The notes under the pieces were generated by a model that was not told where the DNA came from, searched no databases, and saw only the letters and a list, made by a program, of their open reading frames with translations. This document shows positions 1 through 8,699 of a stretch of 64,000 nucleotides of DNA, in pieces. The translations under genes and the position numbers were made by a program. The stretch comes from Streptomyces sp. NBC_00390. Lineage in GTDB: Bacteria; Actinomycetota; Actinomycetes; Streptomycetales; Streptomycetaceae. Location: assembly GCF_036057275.1 (NCBI RefSeq), contig NZ_CP107945.1, positions 4,278,001-4,342,000 on the forward strand, written 5' to 3'. Position 1 is the first letter of the stretch. Each line of letters opens with the position of its first letter.

Positions 1-208
1 CGGAGAGGTCACTGGTGACCGAGGTGAGCTTGTCCGCCGTACCGCCGTTGTTGACGACGGTCAGGAACCCGGCGGCCATGTCGTCGCCGACGGGCTGCGG
101 CATGAACGCACCGCTGACCTTCAACTCGGGTCCGCTGTCCGCCGAGCAGCCCGCCAGGGCCAGTCCCGCGGTCATGACCAGGGCGACGGCGAAGGGGGTG
201 CGGCGCAT
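1..208 (-). CDS. Copper chaperone PCu(A)C family lipoprotein, partial (runs off left edge)
   Basis: Only the first 69 codons are in the window. The N-terminus has a basic start (MRRT), a hydrophobic stretch and the lipobox LAGC ending at Cys21, so a membrane-anchored lipoprotein is expected. The segment that follows (FMPQPVGDDMAAGFLTVVNN) fits the start of the PCu(A)C beta-barrel, a family that carries Cu(I) outside the cell for cytochrome c oxidase Cu-A assembly. The ATG at 206-208 overlaps the TGA of the Sco1-like gene (ATGA), so the two are translationally coupled in one leftward copper operon. The copper-ligand Met/His residues lie further along and cannot be fully checked. Confidence 0.8.
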   Translation of the reverse strand, partial: MRRTPFAVALVMTAGLALAGCSADSGPELKVSGAFMPQPVGDDMAAGFLTVVNNGGTADKLTSVTSDLS

Positions 209-900
209 CACGGCGTCTCCCCCTTGATCAGCTCCGGCAGGTCCGCGGCGTACTCCTGGTGCGAGGTGTCGTCGTCGTACAGGACATAGCCCTGATCCGT
301 CTTCGGGGAGAAGGCGAGGACCTGCGCGCCGTGCATGGACACGACCGTGCCGTCCTTCTCCTTCTTCGGCGGGTCGATGCCGATGCCGACCTGGCGCGCT
401 CCCGCCTGGATGGTCGGGAAGTCGCCGCTGAGGCCGATGAAGGACGGATCACCGGCGCTGCGCAGCCACTTGCCGAGCTCGGCCGGGGTGTCCCGCTCCG
501 GGTCGGTGGTGACGAATACGACCTGGAGCTTGTCCCGGTCCGCCTCGGGCAGCTGCTTCCTCGCGATGGCGAGGTTGCTCATCGTCAGCGGACAGACGTC
601 GGGGCAGTGCGTGTAGCCGAAGAAGAGCAGCGTCGGCTTGCCCTTGGTCCGCTCCCGCAGGTCGAACTTCTTGCCGTGGGTGTCGGTCAGCACGAGGTCC
701 GGCTTGGTGAACGGCCGGCTGAGCACGGTCGCGGCCTTGGGTTTCGCCTCGGCCGAGACCTGTGCCGCAGGGGTGCCGTCACCGTTCGCGGCGAGGGCGA
801 ATCCCGCCGCGACCGCGAACGCGACCGCGACGGCGGCTCCCGCGATCAGCGGAGCGCGCCGGGCGCGGCTCGGCGCCGCGTCACTCTTCGGGTTGTGCAT
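208..900 (-). CDS. Sco1/SenC family copper chaperone / thioredoxin-fold protein
   Basis: A 230-residue protein with one N-terminal membrane anchor (about residues 17-38) and an extracytoplasmic thioredoxin-like domain. The Sco copper site is complete: HCPDVCP gives the CxxxC pair (about C99 and C103), and the distal His is in VSMHGAQV (about H190). Sco proteins deliver copper to, or reduce, the Cu-A site of cytochrome oxidase. Another start 15 bases upstream (GTG at 913-915) has no ribosome site, so the ATG at 898-900 is preferred. It sits between YcnI and PCu(A)C on the same strand, a common actinobacterial copper-handling set. Confidence 0.9.
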   Translation of the reverse strand: MHNPKSDAAPSRARRAPLIAGAAVAVAFAVAAGFALAANGDGTPAAQVSAEAKPKAATVLSRPFTKPDLVLTDTHGKKFDLRERTKGKPTLLFFGYTHCPDVCPLTMSNLAIARKQLPEADRDKLQVVFVTTDPERDTPAELGKWLRSAGDPSFIGLSGDFPTIQAGARQVGIGIDPPKKEKDGTVVSMHGAQVLAFSPKTDQGYVLYDDDTSHQEYAADLPELIKGETP

Positions 901-936
901 GGGGTTCTCTTTCACGGACGTGGTCCCGCGCGCTCG

Positions 937-1680
937 TCAGGCCGACCGGCGGCGTCGGGCCAGGACACCGAAGGCCAGACCGGCGCCGCCGACGACGATT
1001 CCGGCGATGCCGAGGACGCGGGCCGTGGTGTCGCTGCCGGAGCCGGAGGCCGAAGCCGGCTCGTCGTGGTGACCGGCGTTCTCGCCGCCGTCCTTCGATC
1101 CCTTGGCGTCGGCACCTGCCGCACCGCCGCCGTGGTGGTCCTCGGTGGCGGCCGAGAGCGTGAGCACCGGCGCGGGCGACTCAGGCTCCTCGGCGCCCTT
1201 CTCGGGCTCCTCGATCCAGCGCACGACGTCCTTGTTGTCGTACGTCTGAACGGCCTTGAACACCAACTGGTCGGCGTCCTCGGGCAGCTGCCCGATCGAG
1301 AGCGGGAACTGCTGGAACTGACCCGGACCGATCTTGGAACCGTCCGCGGTCCAGGTGACCTTGGTGGCCGCCTCGGTGATCTGGTTGCCGTGCAGCTCGA
1401 GCGGCTTGTCCAGCTTGGACTTGGTGACCTCCACCTTCCAGCCCGGCACCGGCTGCGGCATCACGGACGCCAGCGGGTGCTCGGCCGGCAGGCTGACCTC
1501 GAGCTTGATCGTCGAGGCGTTGTCGCGCTCGTTGGGGACCTTGAAGTTGACGGTGGCGTAGCCGCCCTTGGCCGCCGGGCCCTGCGGCTGCACGGTGACA
1601 TGCGCGAAGGCGGTGCCGGAGACGAGCAGCACGGAGGAGACGGCGACGCCGCCGGCAAGCGCGATACGGGAAACGTTCAT
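937..1680 (-). CDS. ycnI: YcnI family copper-binding membrane protein (DUF1775)
   Basis: The 247-residue protein has a Sec signal (residues 1-26) ending in SGTAFA. Cleavage there would leave His as the first mature residue (HVTVQP). In Bacillus YcnI this N-terminal His forms part of a mono-histidine copper site, so copper binding is inferred here. The YcnI domain spans about residues 27-180. A His- and Gly-rich linker (DHHGGG, GHHDEP) and a C-terminal transmembrane helix with an RRRR tail follow, so the domain faces outward. The ATG at 1680 directly precedes the signal sequence. The next gene on the same strand encodes Sco1, about 36 bp away. Confidence 0.88.
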   Translation of the reverse strand: MNVSRIALAGGVAVSSVLLVSGTAFAHVTVQPQGPAAKGGYATVNFKVPNERDNASTIKLEVSLPAEHPLASVMPQPVPGWKVEVTKSKLDKPLELHGNQITEAATKVTWTADGSKIGPGQFQQFPLSIGQLPEDADQLVFKAVQTYDNKDVVRWIEEPEKGAEEPESPAPVLTLSAATEDHHGGGAAGADAKGSKDGGENAGHHDEPASASGSGSDTTARVLGIAGIVVGGAGLAFGVLARRRRSA

Positions 1681-1771
1681 GAGGTGGGAACACTCCACGG
1701 TGAAGGAGAGGGGATGTGCCGGCACACGGGTGCGCGGACACAGCGGCACCACTCCCGTCGAGTGGGCCGCG

Positions 1772-2554
1772 TCAGGCTGCCAGGAGTACGGCCGGTGGCC
1801 CGCGCCTGATCACCGTGTGCGCGAGTACATGGCCGGCGACCGGAACCCGGGGCGCCGCCGCGGCGGGCACCGTACGCACAGCCGGGCCGAGCCCGCCCGC
1901 GGGACCGCTCAGCAGGGCCCGTACGAGAACGAGCGCGGCCCGCAGCGCGCGCAGCCACGCCGTCTCGGCGACCTCATGGGCCGAGTCGGCCGACATCCGC
2001 ATCAGCCGGAGCAGCGCCGCATCCCCGCGGCGCAGTAGCAGACCGGTCGCCAGGGCGGCCAGCAGATGCCCGAGCAGCATGGGCAGGGTGGGCAGCAGAC
2101 CAGGAGCCTCGGCGGCCTCGGCGGTATGCATGTGGGCGGCCTGCTGTGCGGCCGGATCCATGCCGGCCATCGTGACGATGCGCCGGGCGTCGGCGGGCGT
2201 CATGGCGGCGGCACCCGCACCGCACACCAGCTTGGCCGCCATCCTGACGACCGTTTCGTCCGCGGTCGGAGCGAGCCGCAGATGCTGCTGTCCGGCCGTG
2301 AACAGGGTGTGCAGTCCGAGTTGTCCGACCGTCAGCGCGGCGGCGATGGCCGGCAGCGAACGCTCCCGCCCCGCGAACGGCACCACCAGGGCGAACACCC
2401 CGGCGAAGCCGAGAGTCAGGGTCCACCAGGGGAGGGCCGCGCAGGCGGCCAGCACATGTCCCGTCCCGGACAGCACGACACAGACCGCGGTGAACACCGC
2501 GGCCCTCAGCAGCCGCAGACCGGCTCCGGTGCGCGCTCGATGCAGGGACGACAT
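1772..2554 (-). CDS. Multi-spanning membrane protein of unknown function, copper-operon neighbour
   Basis: About 260 residues from the ATG at 2552-2554. An upstream start at 2671 would add a 39-residue Arg/Ser-rich stretch that looks non-coding. Hydrophobic segments lie near residues 14-40, 45-62, 70-90 and 165-185, giving four probable helices. A His/Met-bearing loop (MDPAAQQAAHMHTAE) lies between helices and could bind metal; this is inference only. It reads in the same direction as YcnI, Sco1 and PCu(A)C, 91 bp upstream of YcnI. I do not recognise a named family. Confidence 0.65.
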   Translation of the reverse strand: MSSLHRARTGAGLRLLRAAVFTAVCVVLSGTGHVLAACAALPWWTLTLGFAGVFALVVPFAGRERSLPAIAAALTVGQLGLHTLFTAGQQHLRLAPTADETVVRMAAKLVCGAGAAAMTPADARRIVTMAGMDPAAQQAAHMHTAEAAEAPGLLPTLPMLLGHLLAALATGLLLRRGDAALLRLMRMSADSAHEVAETAWLRALRAALVLVRALLSGPAGGLGPAVRTVPAAAAPRVPVAGHVLAHTVIRRGPPAVLLAA

Positions 2555-2793
2555 GGCCGGGTCATCATCGCACTGCGCCGCCGGCGACCGTACGGCAGGT
2601 CCGGAAGATCCCCTTTGCTGCCCTCGGGGCGGGCGTGTGCCGCTCTCATTGCGGGCGGGCGTGCGCGACATACACCCGGTGGTGCGCCCCGCGCATCCGC
2701 TGAATGAGGGGTATCACATCAAAGGTGCGCTTACCGACCGTGTATGGGGGCAATACGTATCGGTATGTCGAGCCGCAGCCAGGAGGCTGGAGC

Positions 2794-3270
2794 ATGAGCA
2801 TCTGGTGGTCACTCCATCTGCGGCGCGAGGCTGCCAGCGTCCCGCTCGCCCGGCGGCTTCTGCTCGGCACGATGGAGACCGCGGGCGTCGACCCGGACGT
2901 CTCCTACGACCTGTCGGTCGCTCTGAGCGAAGCCTGTGCGAACGCTGTGGAGCACGGCGGCGACCTGCACTCCGGCGGAGCCTCGCAGGCGTACCGCGTC
3001 ACGGCGTATCTGGACGGCGAGAAGTGCCGTATCGAGGTGGCGGATTCGGGACCCGGTTTTCCCGCACCAGGACCGGGCTCTGCCGTCCGGCGCGGGGCGG
3101 TGCCGGGGGCGGCGGTCCCCGCCGTCACCGCGGAGAGCGGCCGCGGGCTGTGTCTGATCGAGCAGCTCGCCGACCATGTGCAGGTGAGCAACCGGCCGGG
3201 GCACGGCGTGGTGGTCTGCTTCGACAAGATCCTCAAATGGCGCGAGGGCGCGCTGCTCAGGGTCTCCTGA
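2794..3270 (+). CDS. ATP-binding protein, RsbW-like anti-sigma factor / serine kinase fold
   Basis: A 158-residue single-domain HATPase_c protein. The N box (SEACANAVEHG, about residue 50), G1 box (VADSGPGFP) and G2 box (ESGRGLCLIEQLAD) are all present. Streptomyces encodes many such proteins, which act as anti-sigma factors or as kinases of anti-anti-sigma partners; the partner of this one is unknown and no sigma or STAS gene adjoins it. The start at 2794 is preceded by AGGAGG at good spacing. It is convergent with the aminopeptidase P gene. Confidence 0.85.
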   Translation: MSIWWSLHLRREAASVPLARRLLLGTMETAGVDPDVSYDLSVALSEACANAVEHGGDLHSGGASQAYRVTAYLDGEKCRIEVADSGPGFPAPGPGSAVRRGAVPGAAVPAVTAESGRGLCLIEQLADHVQVSNRPGHGVVVCFDKILKWREGALLRVS

Positions 3271-3296
3271 GCGGCGCGCCCCCGTCGTGACGCCGG

Positions 3297-4784
3297 TCAG
3301 CCCTGCTTGAGGGCGGCCATCCAGGTCTCGATCTCGTCGGCCTGGCGCGGCAGCGCGGCCGAGAGGTTCCGGTTGCCGTCCTCGGTGACGAGGATGTCGT
3401 CCTCGATCCGGACGCCGATGCCGCGATACTCCTCGGGCACCGTCAGGTCGTCGGCCTGGAAGTAGAGGCCGGGCTCCACGGTCAGGCACATGCCGGGCTC
3501 CAGCGTGCCGTCGACATACGCCTCGGTACGGGCGGCGGCGCAGTCGTGGACGTCCATGCCGAGCATGTGCCCGGTGCCGTGGAGCGTCCAGCGGCGCTGC
3601 AGGCCCAGCTCGAGCACGCGCTCCACCGGGCCTTCGACCAGGCCCCACTCGACCAGCTTCTCGGCGAGCACGCGCTGTGCGGCGTCGTGGAAGTTGCGGT
3701 ACTTGGCCCCGGGCTTGACCGCCGCGATACCCGCCTCCTGAGCCTCGTACACCGCGTCGTAGATCTTGCGCTGCAGCTCGGTGAAGCGGCCGTTGATCGG
3801 CAGGGTGCGCGTGATGTCGGCGGTGTAGAGGGTGTGGGTCTCCACACCGGCGTCGAGCAGCAGCAGATCACCGGAGCGGACCGGGCCGTCGTTGCGCACC
3901 CAGTGCAGGGTGGTGGCGTGCGGGCCCGCCGCGCAGATGGAGCCGTAGCCGACGTCGTTGCCCTCGACGCGGGCGCGCAGGAAGAACGTTCCCTCGATGT
4001 AGCGCTCGCTGGTGGCCTCGGCCTTGTCCAGGACCTTGACGACGTCCTCGAAGCCGCGCGCGGTGGAGTCGCACGCCTTCTGCAGCTCGCCGATCTCGAA
4101 CTCGTCCTTCACCGCGCGGGCCTCGGAGAGGTGGACCCGCAACTCCTCGTCGCGCTCCGCGGTGACCTTGTCGGCCAGCGCCGCCTCGATCCCGGCGTCG
4201 TGGCCGCGTACGACACGGACCGGACCGGTCGCCTCGCGCAGCTTCTCGGGCAGCTCCCGCACGTCCTCGGCCGGGATGCCCAGCAGCTGCTCGGCCTCGG
4301 CGAGGGAGTGGCGACGGCCCACCCACAGCTCGCCCTGGCCGGACAGCCAGAACTCGCCGTTCTCCCGGTTGGAACGGGGCAGCAGATGGATGGTCGCCTC
4401 GTGCCCGTCGCCCTTGGGCTCCAGCACCAGTACGCCGTCCTCGGTCTGGTCGCCGGTCAGATACGCGTACTCGGTGGCCGCACGGAAGCTGTACTCGGTG
4501 TCGTTCGAGCGGGTCTTCAGGTTGCCCGCGGGGATCACCACACGCTCACCGGGGAAGCGCGCCGAGAGCGCGGCACGGCGGGCGGCGGTCTGTGCGGCCT
4601 GCGGTACGGGCGCGAGATCGCGCAGCTCGGTGTCGGCCCAGCCGGTCGTCATGTTCTCGGCCAGCTCGTCGGACACGCCCGGGTACAGGCCGTTCTTGCG
4701 CTGCTTGATCGGCTGCTCTTCCTCTTCCGCGCCCGCTGCGGTAGCAGCGAGATCGGATTCCGCCGGGGTGAGCTCCTCGGCCAC
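3297..4784 (-). CDS. pepP: Xaa-Pro aminopeptidase (aminopeptidase P, M24B)
   Basis: A 495-residue cytoplasmic metallopeptidase that removes an N-terminal residue preceding proline. It has a non-catalytic N-terminal creatinase domain (about residues 60-220) and a pita-bread M24 domain (about 230-490). The five metal ligands can be placed: the two Asp in LLLLDAGVE and YTADITRT, the His in HGTGHMLGMDVHD, and the two Glu in LTVEPGLY and GVRIEDD. The GTG at 4784 was chosen because AGGAGG lies five bases upstream. An in-frame extension to 5258 would overlap the neighbouring phosphatase gene and lacks support. Confidence 0.93.
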   Translation of the reverse strand: MAEELTPAESDLAATAAGAEEEEQPIKQRKNGLYPGVSDELAENMTTGWADTELRDLAPVPQAAQTAARRAALSARFPGERVVIPAGNLKTRSNDTEYSFRAATEYAYLTGDQTEDGVLVLEPKGDGHEATIHLLPRSNRENGEFWLSGQGELWVGRRHSLAEAEQLLGIPAEDVRELPEKLREATGPVRVVRGHDAGIEAALADKVTAERDEELRVHLSEARAVKDEFEIGELQKACDSTARGFEDVVKVLDKAEATSERYIEGTFFLRARVEGNDVGYGSICAAGPHATTLHWVRNDGPVRSGDLLLLDAGVETHTLYTADITRTLPINGRFTELQRKIYDAVYEAQEAGIAAVKPGAKYRNFHDAAQRVLAEKLVEWGLVEGPVERVLELGLQRRWTLHGTGHMLGMDVHDCAAARTEAYVDGTLEPGMCLTVEPGLYFQADDLTVPEEYRGIGVRIEDDILVTEDGNRNLSAALPRQADEIETWMAALKQG

Positions 4785-4935
4785 GTCTGCCTCCTGGGCC
4801 TCTCGGCCTTGCCTGATACGACACGGGAAACCCCTGCTTCCCTCCGGGCCGGTCGGGCCTTCGGGCAGGGGTGACGACTCCATCGTATGTGCGACAGGAA
4901 GATCGCCTGCAGTGATGTGAGAAACCAGCCAGTAC

Positions 4936-6498
4936 TCAGTCAAAACGGGCGGCCAGCAGGACGATGTCCTCGCCGCCGTCCATCCGGTCGAGACCTTCGG
5001 GCAGCACGGTGTGCAGAACATGGTCGGCGATCGCGCCCGGGTCGTCGCGGACCGCCTTCGGTACGGCGGCGGCCGCCGAGTGCAGCCGCGCGAAGGCCCG
5101 GTCCATGGGGTCACCGGTGCGTCGCAGCAGACCGTCGGTGTACAGCAGCACCGTTTCTCCCGGCTCCGCGGAGAGTTCCACGCTCGGTGCCTCCCAGCAG
5201 GCGAGCATGCCCAGCGGAGCCGACAGCGAGGTCTCGACGAACTCCGTACGCCGCTCACCGACCACCAGCGGCGGGGTGTGCCCCGCCCCGGCCAGCACGA
5301 TCTTGCGGGCCGCCGGCTCGGCGTACGCGAACAGTGCGGTGGCGGTACGCGCCGGTTCGGTCAGCCGCAGCAGCAGCTCCAGATCGGAGAGGACGGCGAC
5401 CGGGTCCTCGCCCTCCATCACGGCGTACGCCCGCAGGGACGCCCGCAGCCGGCCCATCGCCGCCAGCGCGCTCGGCCCTGAGCCGCTGACCGACCCGACC
5501 GCGAGTCCCAGCGCGCCTTCGGGCAGCGGAAGCGCGTCGTACCAGTCGCCCCCGCCGTGCGGGCCGGTGCGATGCCGGGCGGCGAGCTGGACACCGGGCA
5601 CCCGCGGCAGCCGGCTGGGCAGCAGCTCCTCGGCGACGGTCGCCACGGTGGCGCGCGCATGCTCCAGCTCCAGCAGCCGGGCCAGGTGTTCGGTGGCGTA
5701 GCGCATGTAGAGCCCGGCGAGATGGCACCGGCGCTCTCCGGGGGCGGCCGGCTCGTCGTACAGCCAGACGGCCGCGCCGAGCGTGCCGGACCCGTCGCCC
5801 GCGAGCGGCAGGGTGTAGCTGGCCGCGTAGCCGAGGCGGATCGCGACCTCGCGATGGCGGGGGTCGAGCGCCGGGTCGCCGAGCAGATCGGGGTGCGCCA
5901 CGGCCTGCGGCACGCCGGGCCGCCCCGGGCGGCCGGGCTGGGGGGCCAGGCCGTCCAGGATCCTGCCGTACGCGGTGGCGCTGCGCGGAACGGTCTCGAT
6001 ATGGCCGAGCTCGGCATGGGTGAGACCGAGGCCCTTGGCGAGCGAGGGTCCGCGGCCTCCGTGGAAGCAGTCGTCGCGCAGGGGGCCGGGGCGCGGCTCG
6101 AGAGTGACCAGGCCCCGGCGGGCACCGACCAGCGCGGCACCTGCGCGCAGCAGCTCGTCCAGTGCCTCGTCGAGCGTGGCCGTTCTGGCCAGACGCTCGG
6201 TCAGCTCATGGAGGGTGGTCAGATCGGAGACCCAGCCGGCGAGCCGGTCCTGAATCAGCGCGCCCGGAGCGGGCGGTGCGGCGGGGACCGAGGGCAGGGG
6301 TGCAGCAGCGGCGGCAGTGTGCGGGGGGCCGGCAACCGTGGAATCGATTCCGGCCACTTTCGGCAGGTGAGGGGCGCTCATGTCAGCCGGCTTTCCGGCA
6401 GGTGCGTTTTGCTCAATAGCATCGCAAACCCCCATGTCATTCTGCGCCGCTATCAATGCATCCACATGTACACGTACACGTAAGGTGATGTCCAGCAT
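4936..6498 (-). CDS. GAF-like sensor plus SpoIIE-type PP2C phosphatase
   Basis: A 520-residue protein with an N-terminal helical region and an Ala/Pro linker. A GAF-like domain (about residues 110-270) and a SpoIIE/RsbU-type PP2C domain (about 290-520) follow. PP2C motifs seen are GGDWYDALPL, LLYTDGLL and GGEDIVLLAARF. The motif normally written GDVxGxG reads VGSVSGSG here, so a metal-binding Asp is replaced by Ser. Such phosphatases dephosphorylate anti-anti-sigma factors. The ATG at 6498 keeps the N-terminus (MLDITLRVRVHVDALI) that I recall for this family. It lies 151 bp upstream of pepP on the same strand. Confidence 0.85.
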   Translation of the reverse strand: MLDITLRVRVHVDALIAAQNDMGVCDAIEQNAPAGKPADMSAPHLPKVAGIDSTVAGPPHTAAAAAPLPSVPAAPPAPGALIQDRLAGWVSDLTTLHELTERLARTATLDEALDELLRAGAALVGARRGLVTLEPRPGPLRDDCFHGGRGPSLAKGLGLTHAELGHIETVPRSATAYGRILDGLAPQPGRPGRPGVPQAVAHPDLLGDPALDPRHREVAIRLGYAASYTLPLAGDGSGTLGAAVWLYDEPAAPGERRCHLAGLYMRYATEHLARLLELEHARATVATVAEELLPSRLPRVPGVQLAARHRTGPHGGGDWYDALPLPEGALGLAVGSVSGSGPSALAAMGRLRASLRAYAVMEGEDPVAVLSDLELLLRLTEPARTATALFAYAEPAARKIVLAGAGHTPPLVVGERRTEFVETSLSAPLGMLACWEAPSVELSAEPGETVLLYTDGLLRRTGDPMDRAFARLHSAAAAVPKAVRDDPGAIADHVLHTVLPEGLDRMDGGEDIVLLAARFD

Positions 6499-6991
6499 TG
6501 TCCCGGTGGGATCAGTGGTGTCTGTGGGGGTGTGAACTTGGCTGAAAAATGCACCCGATGGCGGTTGATTGCGGTCTGCTGAGGGTGATCGGCGTGGGGA
6601 TCCCCGTAGGGCGCAGGCCTGAGGGGAAGCGTCATTCCACACCTGCTGGGTACGTAAACGGTGATGGCCAGGGGCGGTTGGGACAGCCCCGGAACCCGGC
6701 GGCGGGCCGCGGCGTCCTAACAGCCGAAGGTCGCGCCCCATCCCGAGTGGCGGGAAAAGATACAGCGGGACAGCAAGCGCCGGGCGCGCGCCACCCCTCG
6801 CCACGCGTTTAATGGAGTAAGCCCCACGTTGGGCCCCCGGGCGGCGATCCTGTCGCTGAACAGTGGGGGTCGCCCATGCCACCGGCATGGGCGGTGACGC
6901 GCCGATCAGTACCGCATTTGTACGCACAGTGAAGAGCTGCACACATGGTGTGATGTGGACCCCGGCGTTCAACGGAAAGGAACGAGCGCTC
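6499..6991. other. 493-bp divergent intergenic region
   Basis: This stretch separates the leftward phosphatase gene from the rightward prim-pol-like gene, so it must hold both promoters. No open frame with a ribosome site and family resemblance was found. No repeat or strong hairpin stands out. I cannot assign -10 and -35 boxes with confidence. Confidence 0.5.
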
Positions 6992-7705
6992 ATGCGCGAG
7001 ATCCTCGGAAGGCGACGCAGGCTCCGGTACCGGCGGAAAAGGGGGCCAGTCCAGCTCGACGCAGCGCTCACCTGCGCCGTCGAGTGGCAATGGCCCGTAC
7101 TGCCCGGTGCAGGACCGAAGGCGACCGGCAGCCGCGGCGACCGCGGGCGCGGCTGCTCCTGCCCCGACTCCGAGTGCGTTGTACCCGGCGCACACCCCTT
7201 CGACCCCGGAATTCTGGCGGCGACCACCGACGAGCGCATGGTGCGCTGGTGGTGGACCAACCGGCCCGCCGCCCCGATCGTGCTGGCCACCGGGGGCCGC
7301 GCGCCGTGCGCGCTGAGTCTGCCGGCCGTCGCCGCCGCCCGCGCGCTGTCGGCGCTCGACGGTATGGGCATGCGGCTCGGGCCGGTCGTCGCGACGCCCA
7401 CAAGATGGTCCATCCTGGTTGCCCCGTACACCCTCGAGCAGCTCGGCGAGCTGCTCTTCGCCAAGGACTGCGTGCCGAGTTCGCTGCGCTTCCACGGTGA
7501 CGGCGGCTATCTGGTGCTGCCGCCGTCGGAGACGGGCGCTGGGCAGGTGCGGTGGGAGCGGGCGCCGCTGCCCGGTTCAGCGACACCTTGGCTGCCGGAT
7601 GTGGAGGCGGTCGTGGACGCACTGGTGGAGGCGAGCGCGAGCAGCGCACCCGACAGTGGTCTGTACCCGCCGGAGGCGGGCGAGGGCAGCCGACTCACCT
7701 ACTGA
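6992..7705 (+). CDS. Prim-pol-like protein, degenerate (archaeo-eukaryotic primase fold)
   Basis: A 237-residue protein starting at the ATG at 6992 with GGAAAGGAA upstream. It resembles the N-terminal bifunctional DNA primase/polymerase domain: an early Cys-containing loop (CSCPDSEC), a region before the expected DxD, and an ILVAP segment. Where active members have the acidic hhDhD motif, this one reads APCALSLPA, and no GGxH motif is clear. Catalysis is therefore doubtful. It stands alone, far from any replication gene, and diverges from the PP2C gene. Its role is unknown. Confidence 0.7.
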   Translation: MREILGRRRRLRYRRKRGPVQLDAALTCAVEWQWPVLPGAGPKATGSRGDRGRGCSCPDSECVVPGAHPFDPGILAATTDERMVRWWWTNRPAAPIVLATGGRAPCALSLPAVAAARALSALDGMGMRLGPVVATPTRWSILVAPYTLEQLGELLFAKDCVPSSLRFHGDGGYLVLPPSETGAGQVRWERAPLPGSATPWLPDVEAVVDALVEASASSAPDSGLYPPEAGEGSRLTY

Positions 7706-7890
7706 CGCATCCGCAGTAGTCATGGACCTCGATACGGCCCGGCTCTCCCACCCGTCGCGCTGTCACTCGTACGGGTAAGAGCTGGGCCGAGTTGGGCCGG
7801 TCGTACGCGTGCGGCGGCGGGAGCGCCTGTCATCCGTCGATATCTTCGGGCCACCGTCAACAATCCCAGCGCGAAGCCGGCAGGTGGCCC

Positions 7891-8504
7891 ATGAATCTCC
7901 GTATGTTCGGGATCACCGCCCTGGTGGTGTGCGGCACGCTTCTGCCGCTCACTGCCTCCGCCGGGCCCGCTCATGGTCCCCGGCGGGACACGGGCCGGGC
8001 GGAGGCTGAACCTGCCGGTGATGCGAAGATCGACGGCGAGCCGCACCCCCACACGGGCGCATCCGACATGTCCGATGTGATCTCCGGGAGGCGAGGGGCC
8101 GACGGGGCCAGGGACATCGGTGAGTCGGGCGGCGCCCCGGATGCACGCCCCCTGACGGCCTCGCGATGTGGGCCGGAAGTCGCCTCCCCGGAGGGTGTCG
8201 AGGCACAGACATGTGTGCTTGACGAGGGCCGCGACACCTGGGCGCGTGTCTACTACCGCAACGCGACGGGCGAGGAATTGTCGTCCGTGCTCACCCTGAT
8301 GGCGCCCGGCGGACGCACCCTGCAGACGAACTGCGCGATCGGGACCGGAGATGAGCCGGGCGCCTGCGAGACCCGAAAGAGCCCTCGCGGGGTGCGGCTT
8401 CGGCGTACTGGGCGGTGGCGGAGTTCGCCGTTTCCGATGGCGCCGGTGACGGGCCGCTGTTGCTTCGATCGGGAAGCAACTCCGCGACAACCAATGCGCG
8501 TTGA
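7891..8504 (+). pseudogene. Small secreted protein gene with a probable 1-bp frameshift
   Basis: The start codon ATG at 7891 opens a Sec signal peptide (MNLRMFGITALVVCGTLLPL then TASAG). Coding is convincing up to ACET near 8371, with two cysteines flanking a beta-rich segment (RCGPE, TCVLDEG, TNCAIG). After that the open frame turns Arg/Pro-rich. The -1 frame continues plausibly as AASAYWAVAEFAVSDGAG and LLLRSGSNSATTNAR, stopping at TGA 8502-8504. Codons there again look normal. A one-base loss near 8371-8375 explains it. The unshifted frame would run to 8580 through a strong terminator, further evidence it is wrong. Function is unknown. Confidence 0.65.
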
Positions 8505-8534
8505 GGCTGGAGTGCGCTCAGCGGAAATGGAAGC

Positions 8535-8574
8535 GCCCGGTCGCTGGCGACGGGGGATGCACCAGCGACCGGGC
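8535..8574 (+). terminator. Stem-loop terminator after the secreted-protein gene
   Basis: A 13-bp perfect GC-rich stem (8535-8547 pairing with 8562-8574, GCCCGGTCGCTGG and its complement) encloses a 14-nt loop. It lies 30 bp after the TGA at 8504 and is followed by TTCT. Confidence 0.75.
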
Positions 8575-8699
8575 TTCTAGAACCGTAACAAGAGATCTGC
8601 GGTTCGCAAATTCGATCTCTGTTATTCGGACAAGGATTTACCTGCCGGCAAGGCAAGTTGTGACTGGAGTCACCTATCGGTCGACCGAAACCGTCACTC

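Noticed and set aside
259..1809. 516-residue rightward open frame over the copper genes
   Set aside because: Antisense shadow of the Sco1 and YcnI genes; Arg/Gly/Val-rich composition, no domain, no ribosome site.
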